Assembly: GCA_032622095.1 (NCBI GenBank)
Contig: CP136065.1
Location: 203,930,618-203,994,617, forward strand
DNA: 64,000 nt
Direction: 5' to 3'
Origin: Siphonodentalium dalli
Lineage: Eukaryota > Mollusca > Scaphopoda > Gadilida > Siphonodentaliidae
Position 1 is the stretch's first letter, and every line of letters starts with the position of its first letter. Below, piece after piece: positions 22,214 to 34,258 of the stretch. Below the pieces are notes generated by a model. It was not told where the DNA came from, did not search any database, and worked only from the letters and a program-made list of their open reading frames with translations. A program made the translations under genes and the position numbers.

Positions 22214-22742
22214 GACGGTTAATTTTGAACGCGACTGTACTACAGCTCGATCTAGCTTGACACAACAATACTACAATAAAACCAAACAAAATCAAAAAGG
22301 CAGCGCGAAGACAATGCCGGTCGACCAACGAACAGCGGATTATCGCTGAACGGCGGCCGCCCTGGCAAAGTCGACGCACTGTCAACAAACCCCAAGAGTG
22401 CAGGGTCACCGAGTGCGATGCACTCTGGTGACCAAGCACTCGGAAGGCACAAAGAAATAACCCTGAACGGACAGCACAGCGACAAACTCGACCGAGCAGA
22501 GAAAAGCCTAATACGGCTGTAATCTGATCGATCGGGTCTGGCACTACACCGTACGCACAGAACAAAGAAAAATAAAAACACTGAGAATAATCCTCCACCA
22601 AAACACTGGTGGATGAGTGCAAGTCCAGGGACGTTCCGCGGTCGGGTTGGGGGTCGGTGAAGAATATAGAATGTCCGTATAAGATAAGTCAATGTTCGTT
22701 GTAGCTGCATTTAAAAAGAAATCATCGAGTCGCACTCCGACG
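22214..22742 (-). other. Inter-ORF spacer of element C with a single hairpin unit
   Basis: The spacer is shorter (0.53 kb) than in A, B and H and holds one hairpin (22404-22433: GGTCACCGAGTG...CACTCTGGTGACC), identical in design to those in the other K elements. No conserved protein reading was seen. Confidence 0.6.
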
Positions 22743-24052
22743 TCACGTACTCCTCGTCGGTCCTGTTGTTGACGTCGGCGTAGTTTCTCTTGTAATCGGC
22801 GAACTCGTCGACGACTCTGAAACAGAGCGCTTCAGCAAATTCACGGGAGGTCTCGTGTCCATTTCCGGGAATAAACTTGGAGAATCCTCAAGAAATGGAT
22901 TCAGGAGGGCTTTCTGTGTCGCGGTGGAGAAAACCACCGGAGGGACAGGGAGTTCCCCTGAATCTGCCTTCTGCTTCTCAGCAGTGGTGTCCACCACCGC
23001 TGACTCCGCAGAAGGGAGCGCACAAACAGGGGCGATGTCACCATCGCCCTGCTCCCCGGCATCGAGGGATGCCAGGATGAATTCGATTACCTCCCTCGCC
23101 ATCATGGAGGAAGGCTCCTCCAGAGGGGACGAGGGCGGAGGCTTATCCCCCTGGTTCGCACCAGGGGGCGCTCCTAGCGACAACGACTGAGGCTGCAGCT
23201 CCAGCGGGGGGTCCCGCGGAACCTCCTGACCAGGCGGTGTCTCACCAAATGATGCCAATAATTCCCCCGCCATCACGGAGGTGACCACCTCCGGAGGGGA
23301 CGAGGGGGAGGCTTACTCCCTTGCCCCACAGTAGAGTCCTCTACTGCAGGAACAAGGGGTGCTCCCAGTGATGCCACAGAAGCTCTCGAACCGGCAGCAG
23401 CGGCGTACGACTTCGGTGGGTTCCTCCGGACCCCCGAGGGGTTCTCCTGTTCCTCCGGCGCTCGGCCGCCACACGGTTCGGGCACGCCGGTGAGGAGCAA
23501 TTGTGGCCTAAGCCACGACACGAAAAGCACATCCTCGGCCTCCCCGGGATAACCACGGGACAAAATCCCCACTTCCCGTAATTTAAAAAGAAGGGGATTA
23601 AGTCGAGACTCCTCGTGGACACGGACATCTCCACCTGGATGTCCCCTGTACAGTATCTGTGTCCGTCAATCACGTTCGTCGAATCCTTCACCGAATAAAT
23701 CTTCCCGTAGGGGTGCAGTGCCCCTAACACGAATTCTCTGTTCACATGATACGGCACCCACATTATCTTCACCGACATCTTCCGGTCCCAAAACGGCTGG
23801 AAATTTATCGTAAACCGCATAGTGCCGCCGTCCACAGGCACGGCACAAAGTCCGGCCTGATAAAAATCAAAATCCGCCTGCGACGAGAAAACCAGGTACC
23901 ATACCCCGAAACGCTCCATCCGGTACAGTGCCTGGATTTTCGAAAGGTCCACCACATCTTTCAAAGCGGCCATCAAAATCTGGCCAGTCACCAGCCCGTG
24001 ACTTTCTCGACGAACGTGCATCTGGAGGGTCCGAGCAACACGATCCTCCATA
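22743..24052 (-). pseudogene. ORF1 of element C (zinc-knuckle RNA-binding protein), frameshifted
   Basis: The likely start is MEDRVARTLQMHVR at 24052; the frame is open 60 nt further, but that part codes for LINE X1 sequence. It contains ALYRMERFGVWYLVF, INFQPFWDRKMSVKIMWVPY, SVKDSTNVIDGHRY and the knuckle CFSCRGLGHNCSSPAC (C-x2-C-x4-H-x6-C) at about 23530-23480. A frame change near 23400 leads into a tail with NQGDKPPPSSPLEEPSS and VPPVVFSTATQKAL repeats and an acidic end at 22743. The fold of the middle part resembles the ORF1 of B and H despite low identity. Confidence 0.82.
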
Positions 24053-24261
24053 ATATCGGCCGCCGAAAAAGGCACCGAGCAGTTTTTCGGCCCCGTCCGG
24101 CCAAGATATGCCAAAAGCGTGATCGGATGAAGTACGAAAGTGCCCGAAGGCGATGTCTTTCGTCTTCAGTTTGTTTAGCTTGGCCCCGGAAGCGCGACCG
24201 AAAAACTCAGCCCAGTACAAGAACCTGTCAACAGAATACTCGTTCGAACAAAAACAAGTAG

Positions 24262-27200
24262 AACTAGAAGTCAGATTCCATGGAATCAGATATACTTCCA
24301 TGGTATCCCATCCCATCCCATGTGAGTGTTGTGTATTTGTTCCTCTTCATGCGAATGCATATTGGTGCTTTATGATCCGATGGTGGACTTGCATTGACAT
24401 TTCTAAATAAGAAATATACTCCAAAGGTTTATGTCATGATGATTAATGACTGTCTAATGCATCATTGTCCTGACCAACTGAGTCACCATTCACCCAGCCA
24501 ATCAGTTCATTTGTATTCAGTAGGGATACATTTTAGGGCTAATTATAACCGCTCCCATGGATGCCCAAATCCTGTTAAAAGGTCACGAAATTTGGTGTGT
24601 CTGATTATAGAGTAATCAGCATGTATATATATCAAAAGGGTTCAAATCATATTAACGTAAATAACTCCGTTATATCGCATTTAGTGGATAGTACTTTCAG
24701 TTTCGTATTCAGAATTGTTAGTTTTTATGGAAGAGGAAAGGCCGCTTATTAATTAATTCAGAGCGTCATCTACACACATTAACGTCTTTGTAATAGAGTT
24801 AACAGTAATCAAGACATAACTATATTACAATCGATAATGCCATCTGAGTGCTTACCCGTCCGCTTTAAAACTAATGTTGTCCGTATATATACTACCAAAC
24901 ACATGCATTGTTCATAATATAAAATACTAGATTCGCGATTGTCAATTTTTCCGCGCTCTCCTCGGGCAGGTTGCTTTCATGGTAGAGCAGTAAATCTTTT
25001 GGGGGCGTATCTATGGTATATCGTTGTACCTGCTCGTGCATTAGCTTGTTCCTTGATAAACCCGTTCGAATTAGGCATCAAGAAGAGTGCAGTTGAATTT
25101 GGGAAATATATTTCACCCGTTAACAATGTTAAGCGCTACCAGGATTAAACGGTCCACTCTAAAACTTATACAATCGTTCTAAAGTTGTACCTGGATACTG
25201 CTAACCACGTCAACAAGTTTTTGTCTCAAAGTTTGATTCTTGAAGTAATTTTCCACATTTGTTTCCGGTGGAATTTGCCAAGTCTGAACCCACCCGACGC
25301 AAGCTCTCCGCTGAGCAGGTTGCATTTTTGTTAGAGCCGTAAGCTTTTGTAGGCGTACCTACAGTATACCGACGTGCATGCCCCTGCATTCAACTAGCTT
25401 CTTCATTAGCAAGTTTGGATTTGGGGCTAAAATTAGGTTAGTGACCACTTAAGTATACATTTATATTATACTAGCAGGGTGACCCGACTTCGTCCGGGCT
25501 GTTTTCCCTATTGACCATTTTGAAGATCAAGGTCAGGTCGGGGTCTCGATTTGACCCGTGCAAAACAGTCCCATGTCAAAATTACCGCTAGGTATCAAAT
25601 TTCATCGAAATCCTGTCAAAGGGTGCGATTTGACTTTGAATTATTTTAAAGGTCAAGATCAGTTCGGGATCACAATTTTACCCGGAAAAACGTACCCATA
25701 GGTATCAAATTTCGTGGAAATCCATCCGTTTTACCCGATTGACCTTGAATTGACCATTTTAAAGTCATGGTCAGACCGGGGTCACAATTTGACCCGTCCA
25801 AAACACTCCCCGGACAAAAGTATCCCATGATATCAAATTTCTTCGAAATCTGTTCGGCAGTTTTCCCGGCCATACCTAACAGACAAACAAACAGACATAC
25901 AGAAGTCCCAAAATATATAGTAGATAGCGTTGTCAGGAGTAAACCGATTCATCTGAAAATTCGAAAATGGCACTTTAGATGCGCGTGAACACTACCCATC
26001 AGATGTAGTCGTCAAAATGTTTTTATCTCGATGTTTGAATTTTGCACCTTTGCGATTTTCGGTGGAATTGACCAAAAGTCTCAACCCACCCCATCTTGCA
26101 TTCTCCGTTGGGTATGTTACTTTTAAAGTATAGCGGTCAAGATTTGGGGGGCGTGAATAGAATTTCCCAATGTTCCTGCTACGGTATTAGCTTGCTCTTT
26201 AATTAGCCCGTTTGGATTTGGTGGGAAGAATAGGTGCATTTTTCCTGTACCCCATATAGCGGAAAGGCCTCGGAGAAAAAAAAACTTGTAAGATGTATAT
26301 TCGGGTCCGAATCACTCTTCCCATTCGGAATATGCAATAACAAAAATAAAGCTGGACAAAAACCTCGGTGTTTTCATCCTGGTGTATAGTGTGTCCCTAT
26401 ATATACTCAGAATATGGCAGGATTGTGCCAACCCTTGAATTTATTGGTGGCTTGGAGAGCATACACATGCCCACTGTATATCCAATAAATATATACAAAA
26501 TACTACATGTACTCCTTACATCGCAGCATTGACATCATGGTGGTCAGCTTGTTATTGTTATGGCGAACTGGGTCACATATGTCGGTGACGGTAGTTTATA
26601 TGTGCAGTATGGTGATTTGTGGGTGGAATGATTCAACTGCACGATACATATTTGACGCCCGGCAAACACTGACATACATCATTACTCCTTGAGCAAATAA
26701 GAAGGTAATATGTTTGAGTCGCGTTCTGTACCTAACCCAGTGTTTACACTTTTGTAAACCAATTGGGACGCACGGACGGACATGCTGATTACTATATTCC
26801 TCCCAAATCTATCGAGACGATCCCACCCCATAAAGTAAAATATTTACCGTTATGGTCACACTCAAGATTATATCTTATATTGTTGTAAGTGAAACAATGT
26901 TATACATATGAATTATCATGTTTGTGTATAATTGTATTTTATGTTCATTTTGTGTAATACAATTATATGGGGAGAGACCCTTTGTAAGTTGCAAAACTTA
27001 TGTCTCAATCCCGTTGCGTTATTATGCAACGCTAAGAAGGGAATTACCAAAATCGTGTACATCATCTCGTTGTTAACATTGGTAAGCGCCTCAAATATAT
27101 TGTCATGGATTAGTTACATGGGTGCTATGTATTAACATATGAACTGTTTTGCATTCAACGAAATACTATTAAAATAAGACAATAGGATCGAAGTGACTGA

Positions 27201-29397
27201 GTCACACAGGAGCGTAGCCCATTACCTGTTGTTATACATTGAGTTATATGAATTAAATTGTTTTGTGAACAGTGAAATACTGTAACAACGATTACGTATT
27301 AATCAAGTAATTGCTCATGATTCTGTTGTTGACGTTAATGTGCCAATGCACAAACACAATTACATGAAATACGTATAGACACATATTTTCAGACGGCATA
27401 TGCTTTGGAAAGTGTCACAAGACATAAATTACGTACATGATGAATGAGCGCAACTGGCTTAGAGAGCGTCCTGCGTTAATCTTCTGCATAACAGGACAGT
27501 CCATTAATTTCTCACGTCTCTATGAAATCAGAATGAGATGAAGGCGAATATATATACTATACTCAAACTCCAAATATCACGGACATGTAACATACGAATC
27601 AGTTAACTAATACTAGAGTTATCAATCAGCAACCATATCGAACGGACGCACGTTTATATTGATAAACGGACATGCTGATTCCAGTATACCATCCCCACCC
27701 CACCTACATCTGATTGCAGGGGTATAATACAGGTAATAATTCTAAAATAAATGGTACCTGAACACTCCACATCACTCCGAAAATATCCGTCCAATTCTCT
27801 TAAGTCTTGCTCCACATTAGCAGACAAGTGGTTTGAACAAAGCACATAACATGAAGCGCGATTAATGAACGTCCGATCCGAAGAATATAATGAGTGATAA
27901 ACAACAACACACAAAGGGTTTGAACGTAATCGAACAGAAAAGAGCGTTCTCTATAAGTAGATTCCTTTATGGTAGAAATAAGGAGCGTTTGTTTCACGTT
28001 TGCTTTTTGATAAAACTTAAATGACTGCATACGAAACTATCAGTGGTGTTTTATTTTGCGAAAGTATAAAAGGAGTAATTTCCAATTCGGCAGACATATA
28101 CTAACGGAAAGAATTGAATGTCTATCAGCAGTATACTACGGTTTATAACAATATACAAATTGTTCTTACGAAAATGATGTTTGCATGTTTCTATGTGTTT
28201 ATCGTTGTAATCGCAAATGAAATAATTGGCTATACATGTACGTCGTCATTACGTTAGTAGAAATATATATCGCATAACTAAGGCTTGTTTGATCAAATTA
28301 AGGTAATTTTTGTATTTTGTTTGGTTGTATATGAGATGCAATGCCTTGAAGATGCGAAAGAAAATACAAAAGTGAAATGTACACGCGCAGATAGCTCATG
28401 ACACACTATACACGATAAAATGATAATTTAGCAGACACCATGGGCTACACATTTTAGGAATAGGTGGGTTTATATTCAAATCCAAGTTATTTGGCTTATA
28501 ACAGCTCTGATGTGTACTCGTACCAATATACCAGTCTGAAAATGATTGTTGGAATTCGGTGGGCGTTCTATCGGTTCCCAGTTAGAGGAACGAGCCCGGC
28601 CAGCGAGATGGGTGCGTTCGAATTGGAGCAAGGTTCCATCCGCGGGAAGATGGGGTAGCCGGGCGAAGGGGGAGTGACAAATTTTTGGCGTATATATAGA
28701 TAATATATATTATATATATAAGCGGAATTGTTTTGAAGTGCTCTTTTCACTTGACTGAGAAAAAAATATTTTTCTAAGTCCAAAAGTTTTGGTTGAAATA
28801 TTGGAGCCTTTTTCAAAAAGTGAAAACAAAATGAACGACTTTTCTGGAACAGGTCTATTTGGATCAGTTTTGGACTCCGGATTTCCCAAAAGTCATCTCC
28901 GTTTAGCGTGTAGCATAATATGAATTTCACGAACCAGAAACGGATAGTTTGTTGAATGAGATGTGAGCTTGTACAACATTTGTTCATAGTTCGCGCAATA
29001 CATTTTGAATACACAAATTTATGGTGCTTTCTTATCAGTTGGTCAATCTTCGAGGTAAGTTTTGAAAAGTATCGAAATTCTTACGGAAAGTATAAAGTAG
29101 GGTTATTTGGATAAATGTTTGGAGTGTGCTACTCCTTGTACTTTTTGAGTAATAGTGATTACAAAAGTGTCAAGTATAATAATAATAATAATGAAAAATA
29201 ATCGTAAAAGGGCCATAACTCCGTTTAGAAACCTTTGACCGATATGCGGATACCTTTACTTTTAGTAGACCTTAGATGCCTACATTCGCTAGAGATTTCG
29301 CGTTCCTACTGTAATTAGTTTGAGTATTTCAAAATAAACGGAAAAACGACCTCAGTAGAAAAACAATATACTTCCTTGGTTACACCATGGAAGTATA
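24262..29397. other. 5.1-kb A+T-rich insertion in the YADD region of X1
   Basis: The block splits ORF2 of X1 just after the codons for YADD. A 14-bp perfect inverted repeat lies at its edges (TATACTTCCATGGT at 24291-24304, complement at 29384-29397), and a palindrome GATTCCATGGAATC lies just outside the left one. No clean target duplication was found. Apart from the Helitron-like element at 25471-25924 nothing inside could be identified; open frames are short and not convincing. It may be a non-autonomous transposon that collected other DNA. Confidence 0.5.
25471..25924 (-). mobile_element. Helitron-like non-autonomous element, minus orientation
   Basis: Read on the minus strand it starts TCTACTATATATTTTGGGAC right after an A and ends with a hairpin (CCCGGACGAAGTCGGG) followed by CTAG right before a T. 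A 5' TC, a 3' hairpin plus CTRR and insertion between A and T are the marks of Helitrons. The inside has about three diverged repeats of roughly 110-130 bp with GGTATCAAATTTC(A/G)T and GACC(C/T)TGA blocks. There is no Rep/helicase code. Confidence 0.6.
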
Positions 29398-29656
29398 ATC
29401 ATCGGCATAAAGGGAAATTTTTGCTTGCTCCTGGGAACCGGGTAATTTAAGCCCGGTTATAGAGTTATCCGCCCGAACCCTAATAGCCAAAGGTTCGATG
29501 GTCAAAACGTAAAGAAGGGGCGATAAAGAACACCCTTGTCGGACGGATCGCGTATTGCTAAATGGATCAGAGATGTGTCCATTAATGACGACAGAGCTGC
29601 GTACATTGCTGTACAACAGCTTGACCCAATTAATGAACATAGGTCCGAAACCATAT

Positions 29657-31411
29657 TAGTCCGGGAGCTAATAGGGGTACCCTTGCACCCCCCCTGGGAC
29701 TTAACTTCACCCCACTCATTAGTCGAGTTTTTTTCCAAAACTCGACTTATAGTTTGATGGGGGACAACACATGCACATACCTCCCAGGACCTTACAGTCA
29801 CTCCATATATACATAATCAACACATAGATGACCATGTAGCTATATCCATACTCCACACCAATGACCATACATGAACATCGGTTGCACCCGTACTGAATAT
29901 ACACAAGCACACACCATAGTCACTCCATGCATACCGATTGACCTCACACCTGACCATGACCTCTCCCTGTATACCTAGATGCATCTTACCATGGACAACC
30001 CACTAATAACCATATAATCACTCATTGTATACCTACTCACATCAGTCATGACATACAATAACTCCCTGTATACCTATCCACCTATTTTATCATAATGGAC
30101 CAGAATAGCCAAAGATTATGATCCATCTCAGTTCTGTATCAAAGTTATACCCATTTCCTTTCAATAAATGTGGCCAAAATTACAAAAGAGGTTCTCGGCA
30201 AAATTGCATACTTTAAAATGAATTTGTCATGCTCCAAAAGGAACTGAGACAACCATAATAGAACATGTAGTTGTCAGTTAATTAAATAACATGTATAATA
30301 ACCAAGTGAGTCACAATATGCTACCTTTTCGGATAATGCAGAGAATATTCCTGATATATGTAAAAAATTAACATTCTACAAATTTGGTTGCCATTTTGGA
30401 AGCCATCTTGAGCAATTCAGTCTATAAACACTGTAGTGTGATACATTTAAAATAGACCAAAACAATAAATACCTTTCAATCCAAAGATAGTTATATTTTA
30501 CCTGAAAAAATGGTCCAAACCTGAAAAGTGAATTTTTGCCCATATTTATGTCAAGTTTTTGAGAGAAAAGTCCAATATTTTTGACGATGTCAGGGGTGAC
30601 AATAGTAACAATTAACCATGGTGCATCAGACATGTTAGTATTCAATGTATAGAATGCAGAATAGCCAATTTTTATACATCAACCACAACTTGTAAGCGAT
30701 TGCAGGACACGCTGGTGTAATATTTACCAGTTTCCATATTTTGGCGGTATGGCAGCCATTTTGAGCCAAAGTAAGAATTTTGGTTCCAGTGATTTGGAAT
30801 ATTAATAGTTAATGATATGCCTCACTTACATTACAACGTTTTGTTCATTTCTTGTTGAAATATGACTAGAATCCCAATTGTGATTTTTTTTGAAATTTTA
30901 TACCGCATTCTGTAAAATCGAATTTTTGAGGGATCGGAAGGGGTTAGGACCCCAATAATTGCATATTTCGTTGTTCCAATGATCAGTTAATATAGAAAAC
31001 ACAACATAAAGTTTCATTACTCAACCAGTTCCAAACAGCATGAATTGATCTAGAAGACATTTGTGAAAAAATGTTATATTTTCAACTTCCGGTGGCCATT
31101 TTGGCGGCCATCTTGGATGGTGAGTTTAAATTTTGGCTCAAAAATGTGTCATTATGTCTCAGCTTCACGAAAATATATACATTTGTTTACATTTTACAAG
31201 ATTTTCCCGCTATAATTTGCATAAACTGACTTAGGGTCTGGGCTGAAAAACGGCGGCCATGATGGACGCCATTTTGTCTGGAGTCTACACAGCCACTTTT
31301 TTTTCTTGTTAACATTGCTTGAAAGTTGAAGGACATAATAAGGAACAAAATGAGTGGGGTGAAGTTAAGTCCCAGGGGGGTGCAAGGGTACCCCTATTAG
31401 CTCCCGGACTA
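29657..31411. mobile_element. DNA transposon with ~65-bp terminal inverted repeats, non-autonomous
   Basis: The left TIR (29657-29723) and right TIR (31347-31411) are near-perfect complements starting TAGTCCGGGAGCTAATAGGG. The flanks show TAT on both sides (29654-29656, 31412-31414), and removing the block rejoins ORF2 of X1 at CCATATGATTCC, so it is an insertion. The interior is A+T-rich, with recurrent GCCATTTTGG/GGCCATCTTGG motifs, and has no transposase frame. TA or TAT duplication suggests a Tc1/mariner- or Harbinger-like relative, but the superfamily is not settled. Confidence 0.72.
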
Positions 31412-32310
31412 TATGATTCCAAACATTGGAACAACCAATTGTGTTCCACTCGATCAAAAGCTTTTTTCTGATCCAAAGAAACGAAAGCTAGAGACAATTG
31501 CTTTTGATCGACATAATCAATAATATTTCTGAACAGATGTAAATTGTCTGTAATTGACCGACCTGGGACGGAGCAAGTTTGGTCAGGATGAACAACATCG
31601 CCGATAACTCCACTCAGTCTCGACGCTAGTACCTTTGACAGGATCTTGTAGTCGAGGTTTAAAAGCGATATAGGCCGCCAAAAAGAGAGCTGGTCTGCTT
31701 TCGAACGATCTTTGCAAAGAAGTATTACATAGCCAAGTCGTTGCGAATAACTAAGTTGACCCTCAGAATAGCACAGATTATATAAATGCTGCAAAATAGG
31801 ACCAAAAAGGTCGAAAAATCCCAAATACCATCCCCGGGTGAAGCCGTCGGGTCCGGGGGATTTGCCCGACTGCATTCGACTGAGGCTTTCCTCGATCTCA
31901 TCCAGCCGGACAGCACCCTCGCACAATTCCGCTCGATCCGAGGAGAGCTTGGGAACTGACCCCAAAAGGTCATCGATGGCAGCATCGTCGGTTGGCTCGC
32001 TCTGATATAGATCAGAATAGAACCGCCTAGAATACTGCAATATGGACTCTGTAGTGTCATAAATTGTGCCATTCTCGCTCAATTTAATGAATAATTTATC
32101 TATTGCATTTTTGTGTTCTGCCATAAAAAAGTAGCGAGATGGCTGTTCGCTATTGTCCAAATACTGGGCCCGAGAGCGAACTTGCGACCCCTGCACCTGC
32201 AAATAGGTCTCATTGATTTTCCGAAGTTGAGTTTTGATTGCAGATAATTCCGAGATGCAATTGAAATCGCCACTCCAAATAGTGAAATGCCGACCAGGAA
32301 ATAAATGACT

Positions 32311-32384
32311 TAGTCCTTTGAAATATTCTATCCGTTCTTCCTTATCATAGTCCTTTGAAATATTCTATCCGTTCTTCCTTATCA
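32311..32384. repeat. Tandem duplication of 37 bp in ORF2 of X1
   Basis: Positions 32311-32347 and 32348-32384 are identical (TAGTCCTTTGAAATATTCTA and the next 17 bases). It lies at the point where the endonuclease code breaks off, so it marks part of the damage there. Confidence 0.9.
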
Positions 32385-33197
32385 TTGGGTGCATGGGAAT
32401 TGATGAGGCGGAATTTGGAACCATGCACCACGATATCGACTGAGACGAGTCTGCCATCGACACCGCTGTGCACCATTCCAACCGTCGCACCAAGACCCGG
32501 TGAAATGCAAATTCCGACCCCTCGACTCCGGTTGGAGCCAAAAGACCAGAAACACTCACCTCCCCATTCTTGCTTCACCTTCTCAGCAAGGGATGCCCAA
32601 TCTATATGAGTCTCCTGCAAAAATAGAACATCGATATGCTTATCTCGACAGTAGCCAAATACAGACCGTGTCCTCACCGGGTCACGGAATCCGTTCGCAT
32701 TGAGCGTCAAGACGTGTAATGACCTAGCCATTAATGGGCGCTGGAAGGGTTGCCAACCTACGCCCACCCAATGGCCAGGCGCTAAAAATAAAACGCTCTC
32801 TGCGCACGAACTCTGCAACACGGGACTTCACAGAAAGCGAAACGTCAAACAGAGTACACATCCATATACCAAAGCAAGACCACCCCCTGAAGGCTGCAAT
32901 TACCTGGCTATGAAACACTCCATGCTCAAGATACGTACCTTTGACACCACCAAGCAGCACCCGACTAAAGTAGATATAAATATGAAAATAAAGTGGAGCT
33001 ACACCACCATGCGAAAAACCATAATATTTTGCGCAACACAAAACACTATTGAGAACCGGGGTAAGACCCCTCGGAGGAAGTAGAATGAATTGTGGACAAT
33101 CCGTGGTCGAGTTGATGCCATAGAAGAGAAGCCGTAATTCGAGGGACGAGATCCGGGTCGGAATGAATATGAGAATTATACAGAAAACCGCGATGAG

Positions 33198-34258
33198 TCA
33201 TGATGGATCCACCGGGGCATCAGCGTTAGGCGGTGATACCATGTCGTTGCCCATCTCCTCGGACGCGAACGATTGGTATTCATCATGGTTTAACTGAGAC
33301 TGTGTCTCCTGTGAGTCGTCGTTGTCGGAACCGAACAGAACCTCTGCTGTGGAAACTTCCGGCGGGACAACACCAGAGGGCGCGATACGATCGTCCTCCT
33401 CTGGGTTGACCTGCATGGACTCGGTGGACTCATGGCCCTCGAGTACAAGGGTTCTACAAGCCATTTTCCTTCAGCGCGGGGGCACATCTGGTGATGACGA
33501 AGCGCGCACATCCGGAACCACTTCCGGCACAGCGGTATCAACTACCGGCAGCGTTGCCGGTGTTACGTCATCCTGAACTGAGGCAGAAGCGGAAACACCT
33601 TTGGAAATACTTTCAGAGCCATTTGCTGGGTTGCTGGCAGCAGATGCATACGAATTAGGTTTCTGAACAAACAATTTCTTTCTCCTGGCCGGACAATCCG
33701 GACTACTGCGGACATGTCCAACTGCATGACAACGCAGACACTTAGGCGGTTGCCCGGGAATTGTAATCAATAAAGAAAACCCTGCATCGGTTTCTACCAC
33801 GTCCGGTAAGGTGCTGAACTTGGCCGGATCCGTTACCAATATAAGTTTACATACACCACTTTTAACACCGGTACTTTTGTCTTTCTCGAACTCCATTGTA
33901 CCGTTCCGAATTGTTTAAAAACCCTTGAAATGAAAGATTCTCTTACGTATGGCGGAATCCAATGGACTCAGACCGTGAAACGCTGATGTAACACTGGCGC
34001 GAACAAAACACGGCGATCTCCGGGGAGTCGGTCTGTGTCGAGTGCGTTCACTTTATTTGCCGTCGCCTCGTTTGCCGAACTCAAAAGCCAGTCGCCATTT
34101 TGGGCCTGACTAATTTGCTCGACCTTAGTGACGTCAATGCCACCCTCTTTAATAAAGTCTATTATGTCCTTTCTGGTCGACTGACCACTCACCTTGATAG
34201 TTGATGTACATCTTCTTACGTTAGGTTCAATGTCGCTTTGCAGCACTGAGACCTTCAT
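33198..34258 (-). pseudogene. ORF1 of X1 (zinc-knuckle protein), frameshifted
   Basis: The frame is open from 34378, but the first 40 codons correspond to a non-coding 5' UTR block shared with X2, so I choose the Met at 34258 (MKVSVLQSDIEPNVRRCTST). It contains RKDIIDFIKEGGIDVTKVEQ and LLSSANEATANKVNALDTD, counterparts of the X2 ORF1. A frame change near 33960 leads to the knuckle CLRCHAVGHVRSSPDC (C-x2-C-x4-H-x6-C) at about 33745-33700. The tail is rich in Ala, Ser and Pro, with an acidic end (MQVNPEEDDRIAP...) in a third frame to 33198. Confidence 0.72.

Larger units (their letters stand above)
18393..24061 (-). mobile_element. K-type LINE, element C, missing its 5' UTR and U2 5' flank
   Basis: The 3' end sits at the K position of U2 (GTG at 18392-18390). 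The 3' UTR hairpins and ORF order are K-type, but protein identity to B and H is clearly lower, so it is a second K subfamily. ORF1 begins at about 24052 and, only some 10 nt further, the sequence becomes the internal RT code of X1 in the same orientation. A deletion or recombination between neighbouring elements best explains this join. Confidence 0.88.
24062..32731 (-). pseudogene. ORF2 of X1 (endonuclease-RT), in pieces
   Basis: The start MARSLHVLTLNANGF is at 32731, with HIDVLFLQETHIDW and an APNDKEERIEYF block. Most of the endonuclease after 32345 is missing, so its catalytic SDHD is absent. The RT resumes at 32202 (GSQVRSRAQYLDNSEQPSRY, KSPGPDGFTRGWY, LSFWRPISLLNLDYK, LDQKKAFDRVEH) and stops at the TIR transposon. 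It continues at 29640 (GHISDPF, RSVRQGCSLSPLL, ISLYADD) and after the 5.1-kb block with FLYWAEFFGRASGAKLNKLK to FGISWPDGAEKLLG at about 24070. The copy is long dead. Its protein matches X3 block for block. Confidence 0.82.

Noticed and set aside
28464-28658. Plus-strand frame of 64 codons in the 5.1-kb block
   Set aside because: Short, with no recognisable motif and an A+T-rich surrounding; likely chance.
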